Below are positions 35,575-45,145 of a DNA stretch of 64,000 bases, in pieces. The notes below the pieces were generated by a model. That model had not been told where the DNA came from, did no database searches, and saw only the letters and a list, made by a program, of their open reading frames with translations. How positions within the stretch are numbered: position 1 is the stretch's first letter; each line of letters begins with the position of its first letter. The position numbers and the translations under genes were made by a program. The DNA is taken from contig NZ_BAER01000033.1 in assembly GCF_000315055.1 (NCBI RefSeq), positions 22,512 through 86,511 of the forward strand, read 5' to 3'. This DNA comes from Paraglaciecola polaris LMG 21857 (lineage in GTDB: Bacteria > Pseudomonadota > Gammaproteobacteria > Enterobacterales > Alteromonadaceae).

Positions 35575-36048
35575 TTGCTGCATGATGACTTCACGGATGA
35601 AAAAGATGCACTTCAATCACGTTTACAAATGGCTAATATGAATCAAGAAACAATAATACGCCAACGCGGCGCCGTTATCGTAGATGCTCTTAATGGCGTG
35701 GTAAAATGGAAATACGATGATTTTAACCGTTCACTATTAGCTGAGTTTTCGGTAGATAAAGCCCCTCTAGTTAACGACATTATACTTCAGAATTTTCCGA
35801 TTGAATGGCACATCAATAACATTAAGCAAGCCCCAGAGCTGATGAAACACTTGGCCGGTAAATATGCCCGTTTAAGCAAAAAACAGAAACTTTATTACGC
35901 TCAACAAGAAGACAGACCCGAAGTCATGCTTGCTTGGTGGCCTTGGGGACATGGGGCAACAGTATCAATTAGGCTATTCATGGTCAGCCAAGAACCATTT
36001 GTTTCAACAAAACCCTTCCTGAAACGAATTTTCTCCTTTCTAAAGTAA
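35575..36048 (+). CDS. hypothetical protein after 6S RNA
   Basis: Up to 157 residues, no signal peptide or membrane helix, with a basic, Trp-containing C-terminal half. I do not recognise a family. The TTG at 35575 has no ribosome-binding site; ATG 35629 (MANMNQETIIRQRG) is an alternative giving 139 residues. Composition looks like real coding sequence (even amino-acid use, no low complexity). It sits where fau is expected behind ssrS. Confidence 0.55.
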   Translation: MLHDDFTDEKDALQSRLQMANMNQETIIRQRGAVIVDALNGVVKWKYDDFNRSLLAEFSVDKAPLVNDIILQNFPIEWHINNIKQAPELMKHLAGKYARLSKKQKLYYAQQEDRPEVMLAWWPWGHGATVSIRLFMVSQEPFVSTKPFLKRIFSFLK

Positions 36049-36142
36049 AAAAGACGGTTTTTTTAATACTTATTTGCGACATATAAGCAAATACTCGGTT
36101 AGAATAACGCCAAAATGATATTAACTTTCGGAATTATTCTCT

Positions 36143-37039
36143 ATGGCCGTTATTAACTTTGGTTCTATTAATGTGGACCATGTTTATCAGGTTGAGCACT
36201 TCGTACATCCTGGTGAAACGTTAGCCTCAACGCATTATCAATGTTTACTTGGTGGCAAAGGAGCGAACCAATCAATCGCGCTTGCTAAGGCTGGCGCAGA
36301 TGTACGGCACGTTGGTCGCATCAATGAGTCTGATGCCAACTTCAAACAAATCATGATCAAGCACAACATCAATTGTAAATTTGTCGCCTGTACCGAAAGC
36401 CCATCTGGCCATGCTATTATTCAAGTCACTCCTTCCGGCGAAAATGCCATTGTATTGTTCGGTGGTGCCAACCATGAAATCACCGCAAAGGATGTGATGG
36501 CTGCGCTTGACGACGTTAAGTCCAATGACTGGGTGTTAACCCAAAATGAAACCAGCGCCATTGATGAAGTGCTAAAACAAGCTAAAGAAAAAGGCTTAAA
36601 AGTAGCATTCAACCCAGCTCCTATGACCGAATCGGTTAAACAATTACCGGTAGACTGTATCGACTTATTGATTGTCAATGAAGTTGAAGCCCAAGAAATT
36701 TCTGGCCACAGCGATATTGATAGCATGGAACAGTACTTCCGTACTCACTGGTCACATAGCGAAATAATTATCACCTTAGGTAAAGCTGGGGTGTGTATGC
36801 TGAAAAAAGATCGCAGAATTGAAGTTGACGCCTTTGTCGTTGACGCAGTCGATACGACTGCCGCAGGGGATACCTTTATCGGTTTCTTTTTGTCGGCATA
36901 TAGTCAACATACAGATGCAAAATCAGCACTTACTCGTGCCTGTGCGGCATCAGCGCTTGCTGTCACCCAAGTGGGGGCCGCCCAATCTATTCCAGATGAA
37001 GAGCAAGTAAACCGTTTTCTTGCTAAACATCACAGTTAA
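36143..37039 (+). CDS. ribokinase-family (PfkB) sugar kinase
   Basis: 298 residues. PfkB signature 1, GGKGANQSIALA (about 37-48), and signature 2, DTTAAGDTFIGFF with the catalytic Asp, are intact. The closest resemblance is to RbsK, which phosphorylates ribose to ribose-5-phosphate. The neighbour is a nucleoside hydrolase 21 bases downstream, which would release ribose, and rpiA lies 2.3 kb on. GGAA precedes the ATG. Confidence 0.88.
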   Translation: MAVINFGSINVDHVYQVEHFVHPGETLASTHYQCLLGGKGANQSIALAKAGADVRHVGRINESDANFKQIMIKHNINCKFVACTESPSGHAIIQVTPSGENAIVLFGGANHEITAKDVMAALDDVKSNDWVLTQNETSAIDEVLKQAKEKGLKVAFNPAPMTESVKQLPVDCIDLLIVNEVEAQEISGHSDIDSMEQYFRTHWSHSEIIITLGKAGVCMLKKDRRIEVDAFVVDAVDTTAAGDTFIGFFLSAYSQHTDAKSALTRACAASALAVTQVGAAQSIPDEEQVNRFLAKHHS

Positions 37040-37060
37040 CCTACATTTCACGAGGATCTT

Positions 37061-37996
37061 ATGAGTCATAAAATAATTCTTGATACCGATCCGGGTATCG
37101 ACGATGCCATGGCGATTTTTTTCGCATTTCAATCTCCAGACATTGAGGTACTCGGTCTTACCACCGTTTATGGCAACGTTCCCGTTGAAATGGCGGCGCA
37201 AAACGCGCTGACCCTGTGCGAAATAGCAGGTAAAGATATACCGGTATGCAAAGGTGTAGGCATGCCTTGGGTAGGCCCTCAGTCTAAGTATGCTCACTTC
37301 GTACACGGTGATGATGGTTTTGGTAATATCTACCCTGAACCCTCAAAGCGTGAACTTGATCCTCGTAGCTCAGCTCAATTTATTATTGATATGGCACGCC
37401 AGCACCCTGGCGAGATTACAGTAGTAGCTATTGGTCCTCTGGGTAACCTTGCCCTTGCCCTGCGCCTTGAACCTGAATTGCCTAAGTTATTAAAAGGTGT
37501 GTCTATCATGGGCGGCGCGGCATTTGTACCTGGCAATGTCACTCCCGTGGCGGAAGCCAATATCTGGAACGATGCGTTTGCAGCTGAAATCGTGTTTGCT
37601 GCCGATTGGAACTTGACCATGTTTGGTTTAGACGTAACGAACTCATTGCCTTTCCAACCTGTGTTTTTGGAAACCTTGCGTGCCAATAACGCTAAATTAG
37701 GCGGTTTCGTCCACGATGCGGCGCAGTTTTACATGGATTTTTATTCACAAAATCGTGAAGACCGCGTGTGCTTTTTCCACGATGCCATGCCGATTGCGCA
37801 CCTTGTTGACCCAACTTTATTTGAAATTACCCGTGGCCATGCGCGTGTATCAACAGATCCGTTGAACATTGGTCAAACAACCATAGCGCCAAAAAACACC
37901 ACGGCGAGTCCTCACTGGCTTGAAGCGCAACAGATTGATGTAGCGGTTAAAGTTGACAAAGAAAGACTTACCCAGTTATACCTCGATACCTACTAA
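37061..37996 (+). CDS. nucleoside hydrolase (IunH family)
   Basis: 311 residues. Cleaves ribonucleosides to base and ribose. The calcium-binding N-terminal motif DTDPGIDDA (D8, D10, D14, D15) is perfect, with YGNV and a C-terminal active-site HDA (FFHDAMPIAHL). Ribosome-binding site GAGG 5 bases before ATG. With the preceding ribokinase it forms a two-gene nucleoside salvage operon ending in a terminator. Confidence 0.93.
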   Translation: MSHKIILDTDPGIDDAMAIFFAFQSPDIEVLGLTTVYGNVPVEMAAQNALTLCEIAGKDIPVCKGVGMPWVGPQSKYAHFVHGDDGFGNIYPEPSKRELDPRSSAQFIIDMARQHPGEITVVAIGPLGNLALALRLEPELPKLLKGVSIMGGAAFVPGNVTPVAEANIWNDAFAAEIVFAADWNLTMFGLDVTNSLPFQPVFLETLRANNAKLGGFVHDAAQFYMDFYSQNREDRVCFFHDAMPIAHLVDPTLFEITRGHARVSTDPLNIGQTTIAPKNTTASPHWLEAQQIDVAVKVDKERLTQLYLDTY

Positions 37997-38009
37997 ATCT
38001 ATGTAGATA

Positions 38010-38048
38010 TACCGACACCCTGTTTCTTTTGAAGCCACGGTGTCGGTA
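38010..38048 (+). terminator. terminator-like hairpin after the nucleoside hydrolase
   Basis: TACCGACACC (38010-38019) pairs perfectly with GGTGTCGGTA (38039-38048) around a 19-base loop; weak T content follows. Confidence 0.55.
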
Positions 38049-38059
38049 ACATTTATTGA

Positions 38060-38239
38060 ATGCTAATAGCTCCTGGGACTCCAGATGAAACAGCACGCTT
38101 ACTTGCTTTATCCAAATACCACATCCTGAATACAGGAAGTGAAAAAGTCTTCGACGATCTGACTGCCCTAGCCCCGGAAATTTAACAAACACCCATAGCG
38201 CTCTTCAGCCTAGTAGATGAAAGGCGAAGATACCCGTGA
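38060..38239 (+). pseudogene. remnant of a GAF domain from a hybrid sensor kinase
   Basis: ATG 38060 opens a frame whose product reads ...DETARLLALSKYHILNTGSE..VFDDLTALAPEI, then a TAA (38183), then in the same frame QTPIALFSLVDERR before a TGA. This is the standard start of a GAF domain in bacterial sensor kinases, interrupted by a stop. The receiver fragment at 38236 follows in another frame. The kinase core is missing. Confidence 0.6.
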
Positions 38240-38595
38240 TCGAAGATAATGTAATTAATCGGGAAGTCAGACTCACCATGTTTGAATCCTTGTCCCTTGA
38301 TATTGCTATTGCAGCGACTGGAGAAGAAGCGTTGCAGTGCAGCGCGCAGACACAAAATGACATTATTTTCATGGGCATCCATTTACCCGGTATAGATGGA
38401 CTTGAAACCAGTCAATACATTAAACAATACGCGCCCAATTTACCGATTATTGGCTTCTTTGTGGATACCTTTGAACTGGAATTGTTTCTTAATCCGCCCA
38501 GCGAAGGCCACACACTAGATGATTATCTGACTAAACCGGTGGATAATCATAAAATCATCAATGTGTTCAATCGATATTTTTGTGCGTTAAATTAA
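38236..38595 (+). CDS. degenerate receiver-domain fragment
   Basis: 119 residues from a GTG start. Clear receiver features: EDNVINREV near the start and a KP motif (LTKPVDN) near the end. The phospho-acceptor motif, normally D..MD..MPGMDG, reads IIFMGIHLPGIDG: the acceptor Asp is Gly. The first beta-strand is cut short. It is probably the C-terminal end of the same hybrid kinase whose GAF start lies at 38060, so it may be a pseudogene; if translated it could not be phosphorylated in the normal way. Confidence 0.5.
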   Translation: MIEDNVINREVRLTMFESLSLDIAIAATGEEALQCSAQTQNDIIFMGIHLPGIDGLETSQYIKQYAPNLPIIGFFVDTFELELFLNPPSEGHTLDDYLTKPVDNHKIINVFNRYFCALN

Positions 38596-38615
38596 GGGCT
38601 AAGTAGTTAATCAAT

Positions 38616-39212
38616 ATGCTTCCAACTGAATCAAGATCGACACTACGCAAATATTTTCGCCAACAACGCAATGCACTTAGCAACGCACAACAGCAACTTG
38701 CCAGCGTACAACTACTTAAGCAATGCAAGAGCCTTGGCATATATCAACAAGCAAAAACAATCGCTTGTTACCTAGCCCAGGACGGTGAATTATCACTGAC
38801 TCCATTAATTGAAGATGCATGGCATCGAGGCAAAGACGTATGCTTACCAGTGCTTCACCCATTTGCAAAGGGTTACCTGCTATTCGTGCGCTACCATCCT
38901 AACAGCACGCTGCAAGCTAATCGCTTTGGCATTCCTGAACCTGTTATTAACTTACCTGACATAATACCACTGGAGGAAGTTAATTTGATTTTTGCGCCGT
39001 TAGTGGCATTTGATGAGCAGAGTCGGCGTTTGGGTATGGGGGGCGGATTTTACGACCGCACGTTAGCACCTGTACTAAAAAACGCACTGGAAACACATAT
39101 TTGCGGTGTTGCCCATGATTGCCAGAAGGTGGAAACCGGTTTAAAAAGTGATCGCTGGGATATTCCCATGCAACAGATTATTACCCCATCAAAAATCTAC
39201 CGTGCTTCATAG
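38616..39212 (+). CDS. fau: 5-formyltetrahydrofolate cyclo-ligase
   Basis: 198 residues. ATP-dependent conversion of 5-formyl-THF to 5,10-methenyl-THF. The signature GMGGGFYDRTL and the N-terminal basic RSTLRKYFRQQRNAL are typical of YgfA/Fau. In E. coli it lies directly behind ssrS, here 3 kb away. rpiA follows after 85 bp. Confidence 0.93.
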   Translation: MLPTESRSTLRKYFRQQRNALSNAQQQLASVQLLKQCKSLGIYQQAKTIACYLAQDGELSLTPLIEDAWHRGKDVCLPVLHPFAKGYLLFVRYHPNSTLQANRFGIPEPVINLPDIIPLEEVNLIFAPLVAFDEQSRRLGMGGGFYDRTLAPVLKNALETHICGVAHDCQKVETGLKSDRWDIPMQQIITPSKIYRAS

Positions 39213-39297
39213 AGCCGGAGATAAATTATATTTACAGCGTATATTTTGTTAACGCCTTGGGTATACTTTAACCATTACAGACTCATAGAAGAATACA

Positions 39298-39954
39298 ATG
39301 AATCAAGACGATAAAAAGAAAGCCGTTGCTCAGGCTGCCATACGATATGTTGAAAAAGGTTCAATAATCGGTGTAGGCACGGGTTCTACCGTTAATTACT
39401 TTATAGAAGCACTTGCACCATTAAAAAATGACATAGTCGGCGCAGTGTCCAGCTCAGACGCGTCAACTGAGCGTTTAAAGGCGTTAGGTATAGAGATATT
39501 TGATTTGAACTCTGTGGATCAGTTATCTGTGTATGTTGATGGCGCAGATGAGATCACAGAGCACCGCCATATGATAAAAGGTGGTGGCGCTGCGCTGACC
39601 CGCGAAAAAATTGTAGCCGCGGTAGCCCAAAAGTTCGTGTGCATCATAGATGACACGAAAAACGTCGGGGTACTCGGTGCATTTCCGTTGCCCGTTGAAG
39701 TCATCCCTATGGCACGCTCTTATGTGGCAAGGGAAATTGTCAAGTTGGGCGGCGATCCGGTATATCGACAAGGCGTGGTCACCGACAATGGCAATGTGAT
39801 CTTAGATGTACATAATCTAACAATACTCAATCCAGTAGAGTTGGAGCGTCAGTTGAATAATATTGTTGGGGTTGTCACCAATGGCTTGTTTGCTATGCGT
39901 GGCGCTGATGTTGTATTAACAGGCAGTGAAAATGGCGTTGAAGTGAACGAATAA
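39298..39954 (+). CDS. rpiA: ribose-5-phosphate isomerase A
   Basis: 218 residues, normal length. Interconverts ribose-5-P and ribulose-5-P. Phosphate-binding GTGST near residue 27, DGADEI with catalytic Asp residues, [11 protein letters not shown] and the Glu of its general-base motif are seen. A strong terminator follows. Confidence 0.96.
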   Translation: MNQDDKKKAVAQAAIRYVEKGSIIGVGTGSTVNYFIEALAPLKNDIVGAVSSSDASTERLKALGIEIFDLNSVDQLSVYVDGADEITEHRHMIKGGGAALTREKIVAAVAQKFVCIIDDTKNVGVLGAFPLPVEVIPMARSYVAREIVKLGGDPVYRQGVVTDNGNVILDVHNLTILNPVELERQLNNIVGVVTNGLFAMRGADVVLTGSENGVEVNE

Positions 39955-39974
39955 ATAACGTCATAATGCCCCAA

Positions 39975-40018
39975 AAAACCCAGTAAAACCGCCTATTCAG
40001 GCGGTTTTACTGGGTTTT
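39975..40018. terminator. strong bidirectional terminator after rpiA
   Basis: A 19-bp perfect stem (39975-39993 with 40000-40018) contains GCCTATTCAGGC at its tip and runs into TTTTA. The A-rich flank on the left also makes it active in the opposite direction. Confidence 0.88.
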
Positions 40019-40100
40019 ATACTGCATATTCATTTGGACACAAAATCGTCATAAAGCAATGTCAGACTGATTAACTGCTCTCCTACCCAGTGATGCTTTT

Positions 40101-40645
40101 GTGTTAATGCATTTGGATTCATTAACCCCCTTGCTGGTCATTACCAACGTCTGTGTGATGGGAATGTTGTTACTTGTGGGCCGTCAAATCCATTACACTC
40201 AAAAGTTGTTCGGCCTGAACAACAAAAATAAATCCCTACTGCGCTTAATCAACAGATGGAAGCTCATTCCTCATCCTATTATGCCAACGCAATCCCCCTA
40301 CTCACCCGGTACCAGCAACAATTTATGCAATTAGGCCATGCTGATCGCCATATCGGGTTAAATCACGAGAGTGAACTACAAGGCCGTTTCGCTATCAAGG
40401 GCATCTAGTTGGACAAAATGTATTGGCCCTGGAGCTCCGACTGCAAATTAACGGGGCACAACGCTGCGTGGAAATGACCAGTGTCTTGATAATGCTAAGC
40501 AATTCTGATTGTGTTATTGGTGCGTAGTTTTCTGACGCTGCAATGCGCCTTCAGCGACTTCGTGATGTTCTTTTATCGCTGTAAGCGGGAATATCAACAT
40601 ATGGATAAAATAAGCCGTTTAAAACATCTTAAATTTGGCGATTAG
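40101..40645 (+). pseudogene. decayed gene region after rpiA
   Basis: No intact gene, but coding-like pieces appear in successive frames. First comes a start with a membrane helix (PLLVITNVCVMGMLLLV, 40101 onward), then QQMEAHSSSYYANAIPLLTR (frame shift near 40250), then LVGQNVLALELRLQ (near 40407), then FVMFFYRCKREYQHMDK ending at TAG 40645. A VG...LALE..LQ pattern is reminiscent of the DUF2802 membrane-coiled-coil family, but this is weak. In E. coli serA follows rpiA; no trace of it is seen. Confidence 0.35.
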
Positions 40646-40712
40646 GCACAAAGACTAAATACATCGCTATAAATAAGTAAATAACAATTTTTAATTTTAC
40701 CTACTGAGTGCT

Positions 40713-41108
40713 TTAAAACGAAAAATCGGCTTGTAGTTTTTCAACTATCGCTACATTTGCCGCAGGGAATTCGTACTCGTTTAACTGAGCGATATCAACC
40801 CAACGACTCGTTTGCCCTTCTTGGTGCTGTGGCTCACCGGAAAAATCTGTCACCAACTGAATATGTAAACGCACGTGTTTATCGCCATAATCATGCTCTA
40901 TAAGCATATAGGTATGCTGCGCAGTGACTCGTATACCAATTTCTTCTTGTAGCTCTCTGGACAGTGCTTGCTCAACAGATTCACCGGTCTCATGCTTGCC
41001 TCCGGGGAATTCCCATTTTCCACCCTGGTGCAACTGGTCTGCCCGTTTACTGATATAAATCAGCTGTTCACGTTTTATCACACCTACTGCTACATCAACG
41101 ACTTTCAC
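40713..41108 (-). CDS. mutT: 8-oxo-dGTP diphosphatase MutT
   Basis: 131 residues. Removes oxidised dGTP to prevent A:T to C:G transversions. The Nudix box runs from GGKHETGES to RELQEEIGI (G, E, REL and EE residues all present) at about 37-60. GTG start with GAGG 7 bases upstream. Same strand as secA and 94 bp downstream of it, with a terminator between, so it needs its own promoter or read-through. secA-mutT adjacency is conserved. Confidence 0.94.
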   Translation of the reverse strand: MKVVDVAVGVIKREQLIYISKRADQLHQGGKWEFPGGKHETGESVEQALSRELQEEIGIRVTAQHTYMLIEHDYGDKHVRLHIQLVTDFSGEPQHQEGQTSRWVDIAQLNEYEFPAANVAIVEKLQADFSF

Positions 41109-41130
41109 TGTATTTCCTCAGTTATTAGGC

Positions 41131-41167
41131 AAAAAAAACGGGCCAATTCGATTAGGAACAGCCCGTT
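41131..41167 (-). terminator. intrinsic terminator of secA
   Basis: On the minus strand AACGGGC pairs with GCCCGTT around 17 bases and is followed by a run of T. Confidence 0.8.
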
Positions 41168-41202
41168 GTTATGTCACATTGTTATGTGCTAACTAGAGTA
41201 GC

Positions 41203-43935
41203 CTAGCTCAATTTACCGTGACACTGTTTATACTTTTGACCTGAACCACATGGACAGGGATCATTTCGACCCACCTTAGGTCCATCACGCAAAGTGTTAC
41301 TTGGCCGTGCTGGCGGCGCAACCTGTTCGGGGGCTGGTTCTGGAGCTTGCGTAGCGCTGGCAGATTCATGCTCATACTGTTTAGGTTGCTCACCTGCTTG
41401 ACGGCGCTTTTCTTCAACCGCCTCAACATCAGACTCCGCCTTAACCTGTACTTTACTGAGCACCGTGACTACTTCCACCTTCAGTGCTTCAAGCATCTCC
41501 GTAAACAGTTCGAACGACTCACGCTTATATTCTTGTTTTGGATTTTTCTGCGCATAACCACGTAAATGGATACCTTGGCGCAAATGATCCATTGCTGCCA
41601 AATGCTCTTTCCAATGGCTGTCCAGATTTTGCAGCATCACGGCTTTTTCAAACTGGCGTAACACGTCAGGGCCAACTATCTCTTCTTTGGCTTTATAACC
41701 ATTGGTCACTTCTTCTAAAATGCGTTCGCGGATTTTTTCTTCGTAAAGTTTATCGTCTTCATCAATCCATTTTTGTAACGGAATATCTAACAAAAACTCA
41801 CTCTTAAAGTGCTCCTCAAGGCCGCTCACACTCCACATTTCACTCAGTGACTGTGGTGGAATGTACTGATCAATAATGCTGTTAACCACATCAACACGAA
41901 TAACTTCGATGGTTGAATAAATGTCACCTTCGTCGAGTAACTCATTACGTTGCTCATAAATGACTTTACGTTGGTCGTTAGCCACATCATCAAACTCGAG
42001 CAACTGCTTACGCATATCGAAGTTACGGCCTTCAACTTTGCGTTGAGCGTTTTCAATGGCACGGGTCACCCAAGGGTGCTCGATAGCTTCGCCACGTTCC
42101 ATACCTAGGCGCTTCATCATGTTGCCCATTTTCTCGGAGGCAAAGATACGCATTAAGGCATCATCTAACGATAAGTAGAAACGTGAAGACCCAGCATCAC
42201 CTTGACGGCCAGAACGACCACGTAATTGATTATCGATACGGCGAGATTCATGACGCTCTGTGCCTATGATATGTAAGCCACCAGATTCAAGCACGGCATC
42301 GTGATCTTTTTGCCATTGCTCTTTTATTTTTTCAACTGTGCCAGGTTTAGGATCATTGATATCTTCAACCGCAACTTGCCAATTTCCGCCAAGTACAATA
42401 TCGGTACCACGACCAGCCATGTTAGTTGCAATCGTAACGGCGCCGGGTTTACCCGCTTGAGCAACAATATCTGCTTCTTGTTCATGAAACTTAGCGTTAA
42501 GGACTTTATGCGGAATTTTCGCTTTTTTGAGGATCCCTGAAATCAACTCAGAGTTTTCAATTGAAACGGTACCCACAAGCGTAGGCTGACCACGTTTCAC
42601 ACAGTCTTTGATATCTTCAACGATCGCTTCATATTTTTCTTGCGCCGTCAGGTAAATCAAGTCTGCTTTATCTTTACGAATCATAGGTTTGTTAGTAGGA
42701 ATAACAACTGTATCCAAGCCATAAATACTTTGAAATTCAAATGCTTCGGTATCGGCTGTCCCTGTCATACCAGCTAGTTTGTCATACAAACGGAAATAAT
42801 TTTGGAAGGTGATTGAGGCGAGAGTTTGGTTCTCGTTCTGAATATTCACTTCTTCTTTAGCTTCGACTGCTTGGTGTAAACCTTCAGACCAACGGCGCCC
42901 TTCCATTGTGCGCCCCGTATGCTCATCAACGATGACTACATCATCGCCTTTAACGATGTAATCTACATCCCGACTGAATAACTTATGGGCGCGTAGCGCG
43001 GCATTAACGTGGTGCAGTAATGAAATATTTGCCGCGGCGAAAAGAGATTCGTCTTCACTTAAAATACCGCTGGCTTTAAGAATTTCTTCAACATGTATCT
43101 GACCTTTTTCGGTCAAATGAACCTGCTTGCCCTTTTCGTCAATGGTGTAATCACCATCACCATTTTTACCTTCCTCATCCTCTTTATCTTGTAGCTCTAG
43201 CTGAGGGATGATGGTATTGATTTTGCGATATAGCTCAGAACTGTCTTCTGCTTGCCCAGAAATAATCAGCGGTGTTCTCGCTTCATCGATTAGGATTGAA
43301 TCCACCTCATCGATAATGGCGTAGTGAAGCTCACGTTGAACACGGTCACTTGGACTAAATGCCATGTTGTCACGCAAATAATCGAAGCCAAACTCATTGT
43401 TAGTGCCGTAGGTAATATCCGCTGCATAAGCCTCTTTTTTCTGAGCGTGGTTCATGCCAGGAATGTTACAACCAACACTTAACCCTAAAAACTCAAACAA
43501 AGGACGACTACCTTCAGCATCACGACTCGCCAAGTAATCATTGACGGTAATAACGTGTACACCTTTTCCACTGAGGGCGTTTAAATAAGCAGGTAAGGTC
43601 GATGTAAGTGTTTTACCTTCACCGGTACGCATTTCTGCAATTTGGCCGGTATGCAGCACTTGCCCACCGAGCATTTGCACATCGAAGTGGCGCATGGAAA
43701 AGACACGTTTACTTGCTTCGCGTACTACTGCAAAGGCTTCAGGCAATAAATTATCAGTGTCTTCGCCCTCTTGCAATCGCCCTTGAAACTCACCCGTTTT
43801 AGCTTTGAGCTGCTCATCACTAAGCGCTTCATACTCAGCTTCTAACTGGTTCACTTGCTCAGTAGTTTTATTTAGTTTTTTTAAAGTTCGGTCATTACGG
43901 CTACCAAAAACCTTGGTCAGAATACTCGAAAACAT
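41203..43935 (-). CDS. secA: preprotein translocase ATPase SecA
   Basis: 910 residues. Motor of the Sec pathway. Walker [15 protein letters not shown] in [27 protein letters not shown] and [11 protein letters not shown] are all intact. The C-terminal zinc motif [14 protein letters not shown] binds SecB. GGAAG precedes the start. The 173-bp leader after the M23 gene contains no recognisable secM. Confidence 0.97.
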   Translation of the reverse strand: MFSSILTKVFGSRNDRTLKKLNKTTEQVNQLEAEYEALSDEQLKAKTGEFQGRLQEGEDTDNLLPEAFAVVREASKRVFSMRHFDVQMLGGQVLHTGQIAEMRTGEGKTLTSTLPAYLNALSGKGVHVITVNDYLASRDAEGSRPLFEFLGLSVGCNIPGMNHAQKKEAYAADITYGTNNEFGFDYLRDNMAFSPSDRVQRELHYAIIDEVDSILIDEARTPLIISGQAEDSSELYRKINTIIPQLELQDKEDEEGKNGDGDYTIDEKGKQVHLTEKGQIHVEEILKASGILSEDESLFAAANISLLHHVNAALRAHKLFSRDVDYIVKGDDVVIVDEHTGRTMEGRRWSEGLHQAVEAKEEVNIQNENQTLASITFQNYFRLYDKLAGMTGTADTEAFEFQSIYGLDTVVIPTNKPMIRKDKADLIYLTAQEKYEAIVEDIKDCVKRGQPTLVGTVSIENSELISGILKKAKIPHKVLNAKFHEQEADIVAQAGKPGAVTIATNMAGRGTDIVLGGNWQVAVEDINDPKPGTVEKIKEQWQKDHDAVLESGGLHIIGTERHESRRIDNQLRGRSGRQGDAGSSRFYLSLDDALMRIFASEKMGNMMKRLGMERGEAIEHPWVTRAIENAQRKVEGRNFDMRKQLLEFDDVANDQRKVIYEQRNELLDEGDIYSTIEVIRVDVVNSIIDQYIPPQSLSEMWSVSGLEEHFKSEFLLDIPLQKWIDEDDKLYEEKIRERILEEVTNGYKAKEEIVGPDVLRQFEKAVMLQNLDSHWKEHLAAMDHLRQGIHLRGYAQKNPKQEYKRESFELFTEMLEALKVEVVTVLSKVQVKAESDVEAVEEKRRQAGEQPKQYEHESASATQAPEPAPEQVAPPARPSNTLRDGPKVGRNDPCPCGSGQKYKQCHGKLS

Positions 43936-44108
43936 GGATTTACAGCTTCCAATCTAATAAATGAATGACCTTACAGCCGATGATGGCGTAAAAATCATGA
44001 CTAAAATAAAACAAACGGCTCCTATGAGTCGATTGCCAATAATTAACGAAAACGTCTCGTTGGGCGACATCAAACAGACTGCCCCAGCGTTAGCTAGTTA
44101 TCAAACAG

Positions 44109-45008
44109 CTAATCGCGATATACAAAAGGCAACGGATCTTGCGGCTGCCCCTTACTGATGACTTCGTAATGTACATGAGCGCCAGTGGAACGGCCAGTAT
44201 TACCCATTAATGCAATCGCTTGCCCTTTGGTTACTACGTCGCCGATTTTCACATTAAGCCCTTTATTATGCCCGTAACGTGTGACTAGACCATTACCGTG
44301 GTCAATTTCGACTAGTTCACCATAACCATAGCGTGTTGCTGCCCAAGTCACTATGCCAGCACCTGTGGCTAATACGGGTTCGCCTTCTGCACCAGCAAAA
44401 TCTAACCCTTTGTGCATAGTCGGTTTACCGGTAAAAGGGTCCGTTCGAATGCCATAGTAGGATGATAACCAACCTGCCTCTATGGGTCGACCCGCTAACG
44501 CACTTTCTTCAGTTATATGGTGACTCATTAGAATAGATTCAAGCGCACCAAGTTGTTGCTCTTTATCCGCTAATTCGTCGAGCATGATTTCGATACGCGA
44601 CACAACATTATATTGCGCAACATCCACGGTGGACTCAGGGACGACTTCAGCCTGGTCGCCGCTAACAGAAAAACTGAATTCATCAGGATTTAATTGTGCT
44701 TTTTCTACCAGCCTTGCCCCCAAAGCATTTACTTTGACCAAACGGCTTTCCGCTTCGGCTAATTTTTGCAGCACAGTGGTAAGTTGTTGTTCCGTCGTGG
44801 TTTTTAAACTATCGAGCTGGGCTTGCTGCTGATGTAAACCTGATTGCGCCAACGCTAAACGAGCAAGGTTTTCGTTAGGTGAATCTGTTGAGCGACTGGA
44901 TATGAGAAACAGCCCACAGATAATAATAAAACACGTTAATATCTGGCGCTTGGTTGGCCGATATACTAAACGTGATTTCTTACTGCGGTACAGTAGTGTC
45001 AAACTCAT
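44109..45008 (-). CDS. M23 family metallopeptidase, envelope-anchored
   Basis: 299 residues. One N-terminal membrane helix (about 22-40), a coiled-coil region (about 45-105) and a C-terminal M23/LytM domain with zinc motifs HKGLDFAG and HVHYEV and the GYGELVEIDHGNGLVTRYGH segment. Such proteins cleave peptidoglycan peptides or activate amidases; the intact zinc ligands favour a real endopeptidase. Gene order lpxC-M23-secA is common in Alteromonadales, in the place of E. coli secM. Confidence 0.9.
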   Translation of the reverse strand: MSLTLLYRSKKSRLVYRPTKRQILTCFIIICGLFLISSRSTDSPNENLARLALAQSGLHQQQAQLDSLKTTTEQQLTTVLQKLAEAESRLVKVNALGARLVEKAQLNPDEFSFSVSGDQAEVVPESTVDVAQYNVVSRIEIMLDELADKEQQLGALESILMSHHITEESALAGRPIEAGWLSSYYGIRTDPFTGKPTMHKGLDFAGAEGEPVLATGAGIVTWAATRYGYGELVEIDHGNGLVTRYGHNKGLNVKIGDVVTKGQAIALMGNTGRSTGAHVHYEVISKGQPQDPLPFVYRD

Positions 45009-45104
45009 TATTGAACAATATCCCGAAAAATTGGATGCTTTGCATCTCTTAGGAGGTGCATATTAACAAAGGCCTGCGGATAAACAAAATCAATTCGTTT
45101 AAAC

Positions 45105-45131
45105 AAAAAATGCCGCGTTAAGCGGCATTTT
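45105..45131 (-). terminator. terminator of the lpxC end of the cluster
   Basis: TGCCGC (45111-45116) and GCGGCA (45122-45127) form a stem with flanking A and T runs, giving CAAAATGCCGC...GCGGCATTTTTT on the minus strand; strong intrinsic terminator 15 bp after lpxC. Confidence 0.85.
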
Positions 45132-45145
45132 GTTAATCATTCAAT

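Noticed and set aside
43961..44158. 65-codon plus-strand frame between secA and the M23 gene
   Set aside because: It overlaps the end of the M23 gene on the other strand, has no good ribosome-binding site and resembles nothing known.
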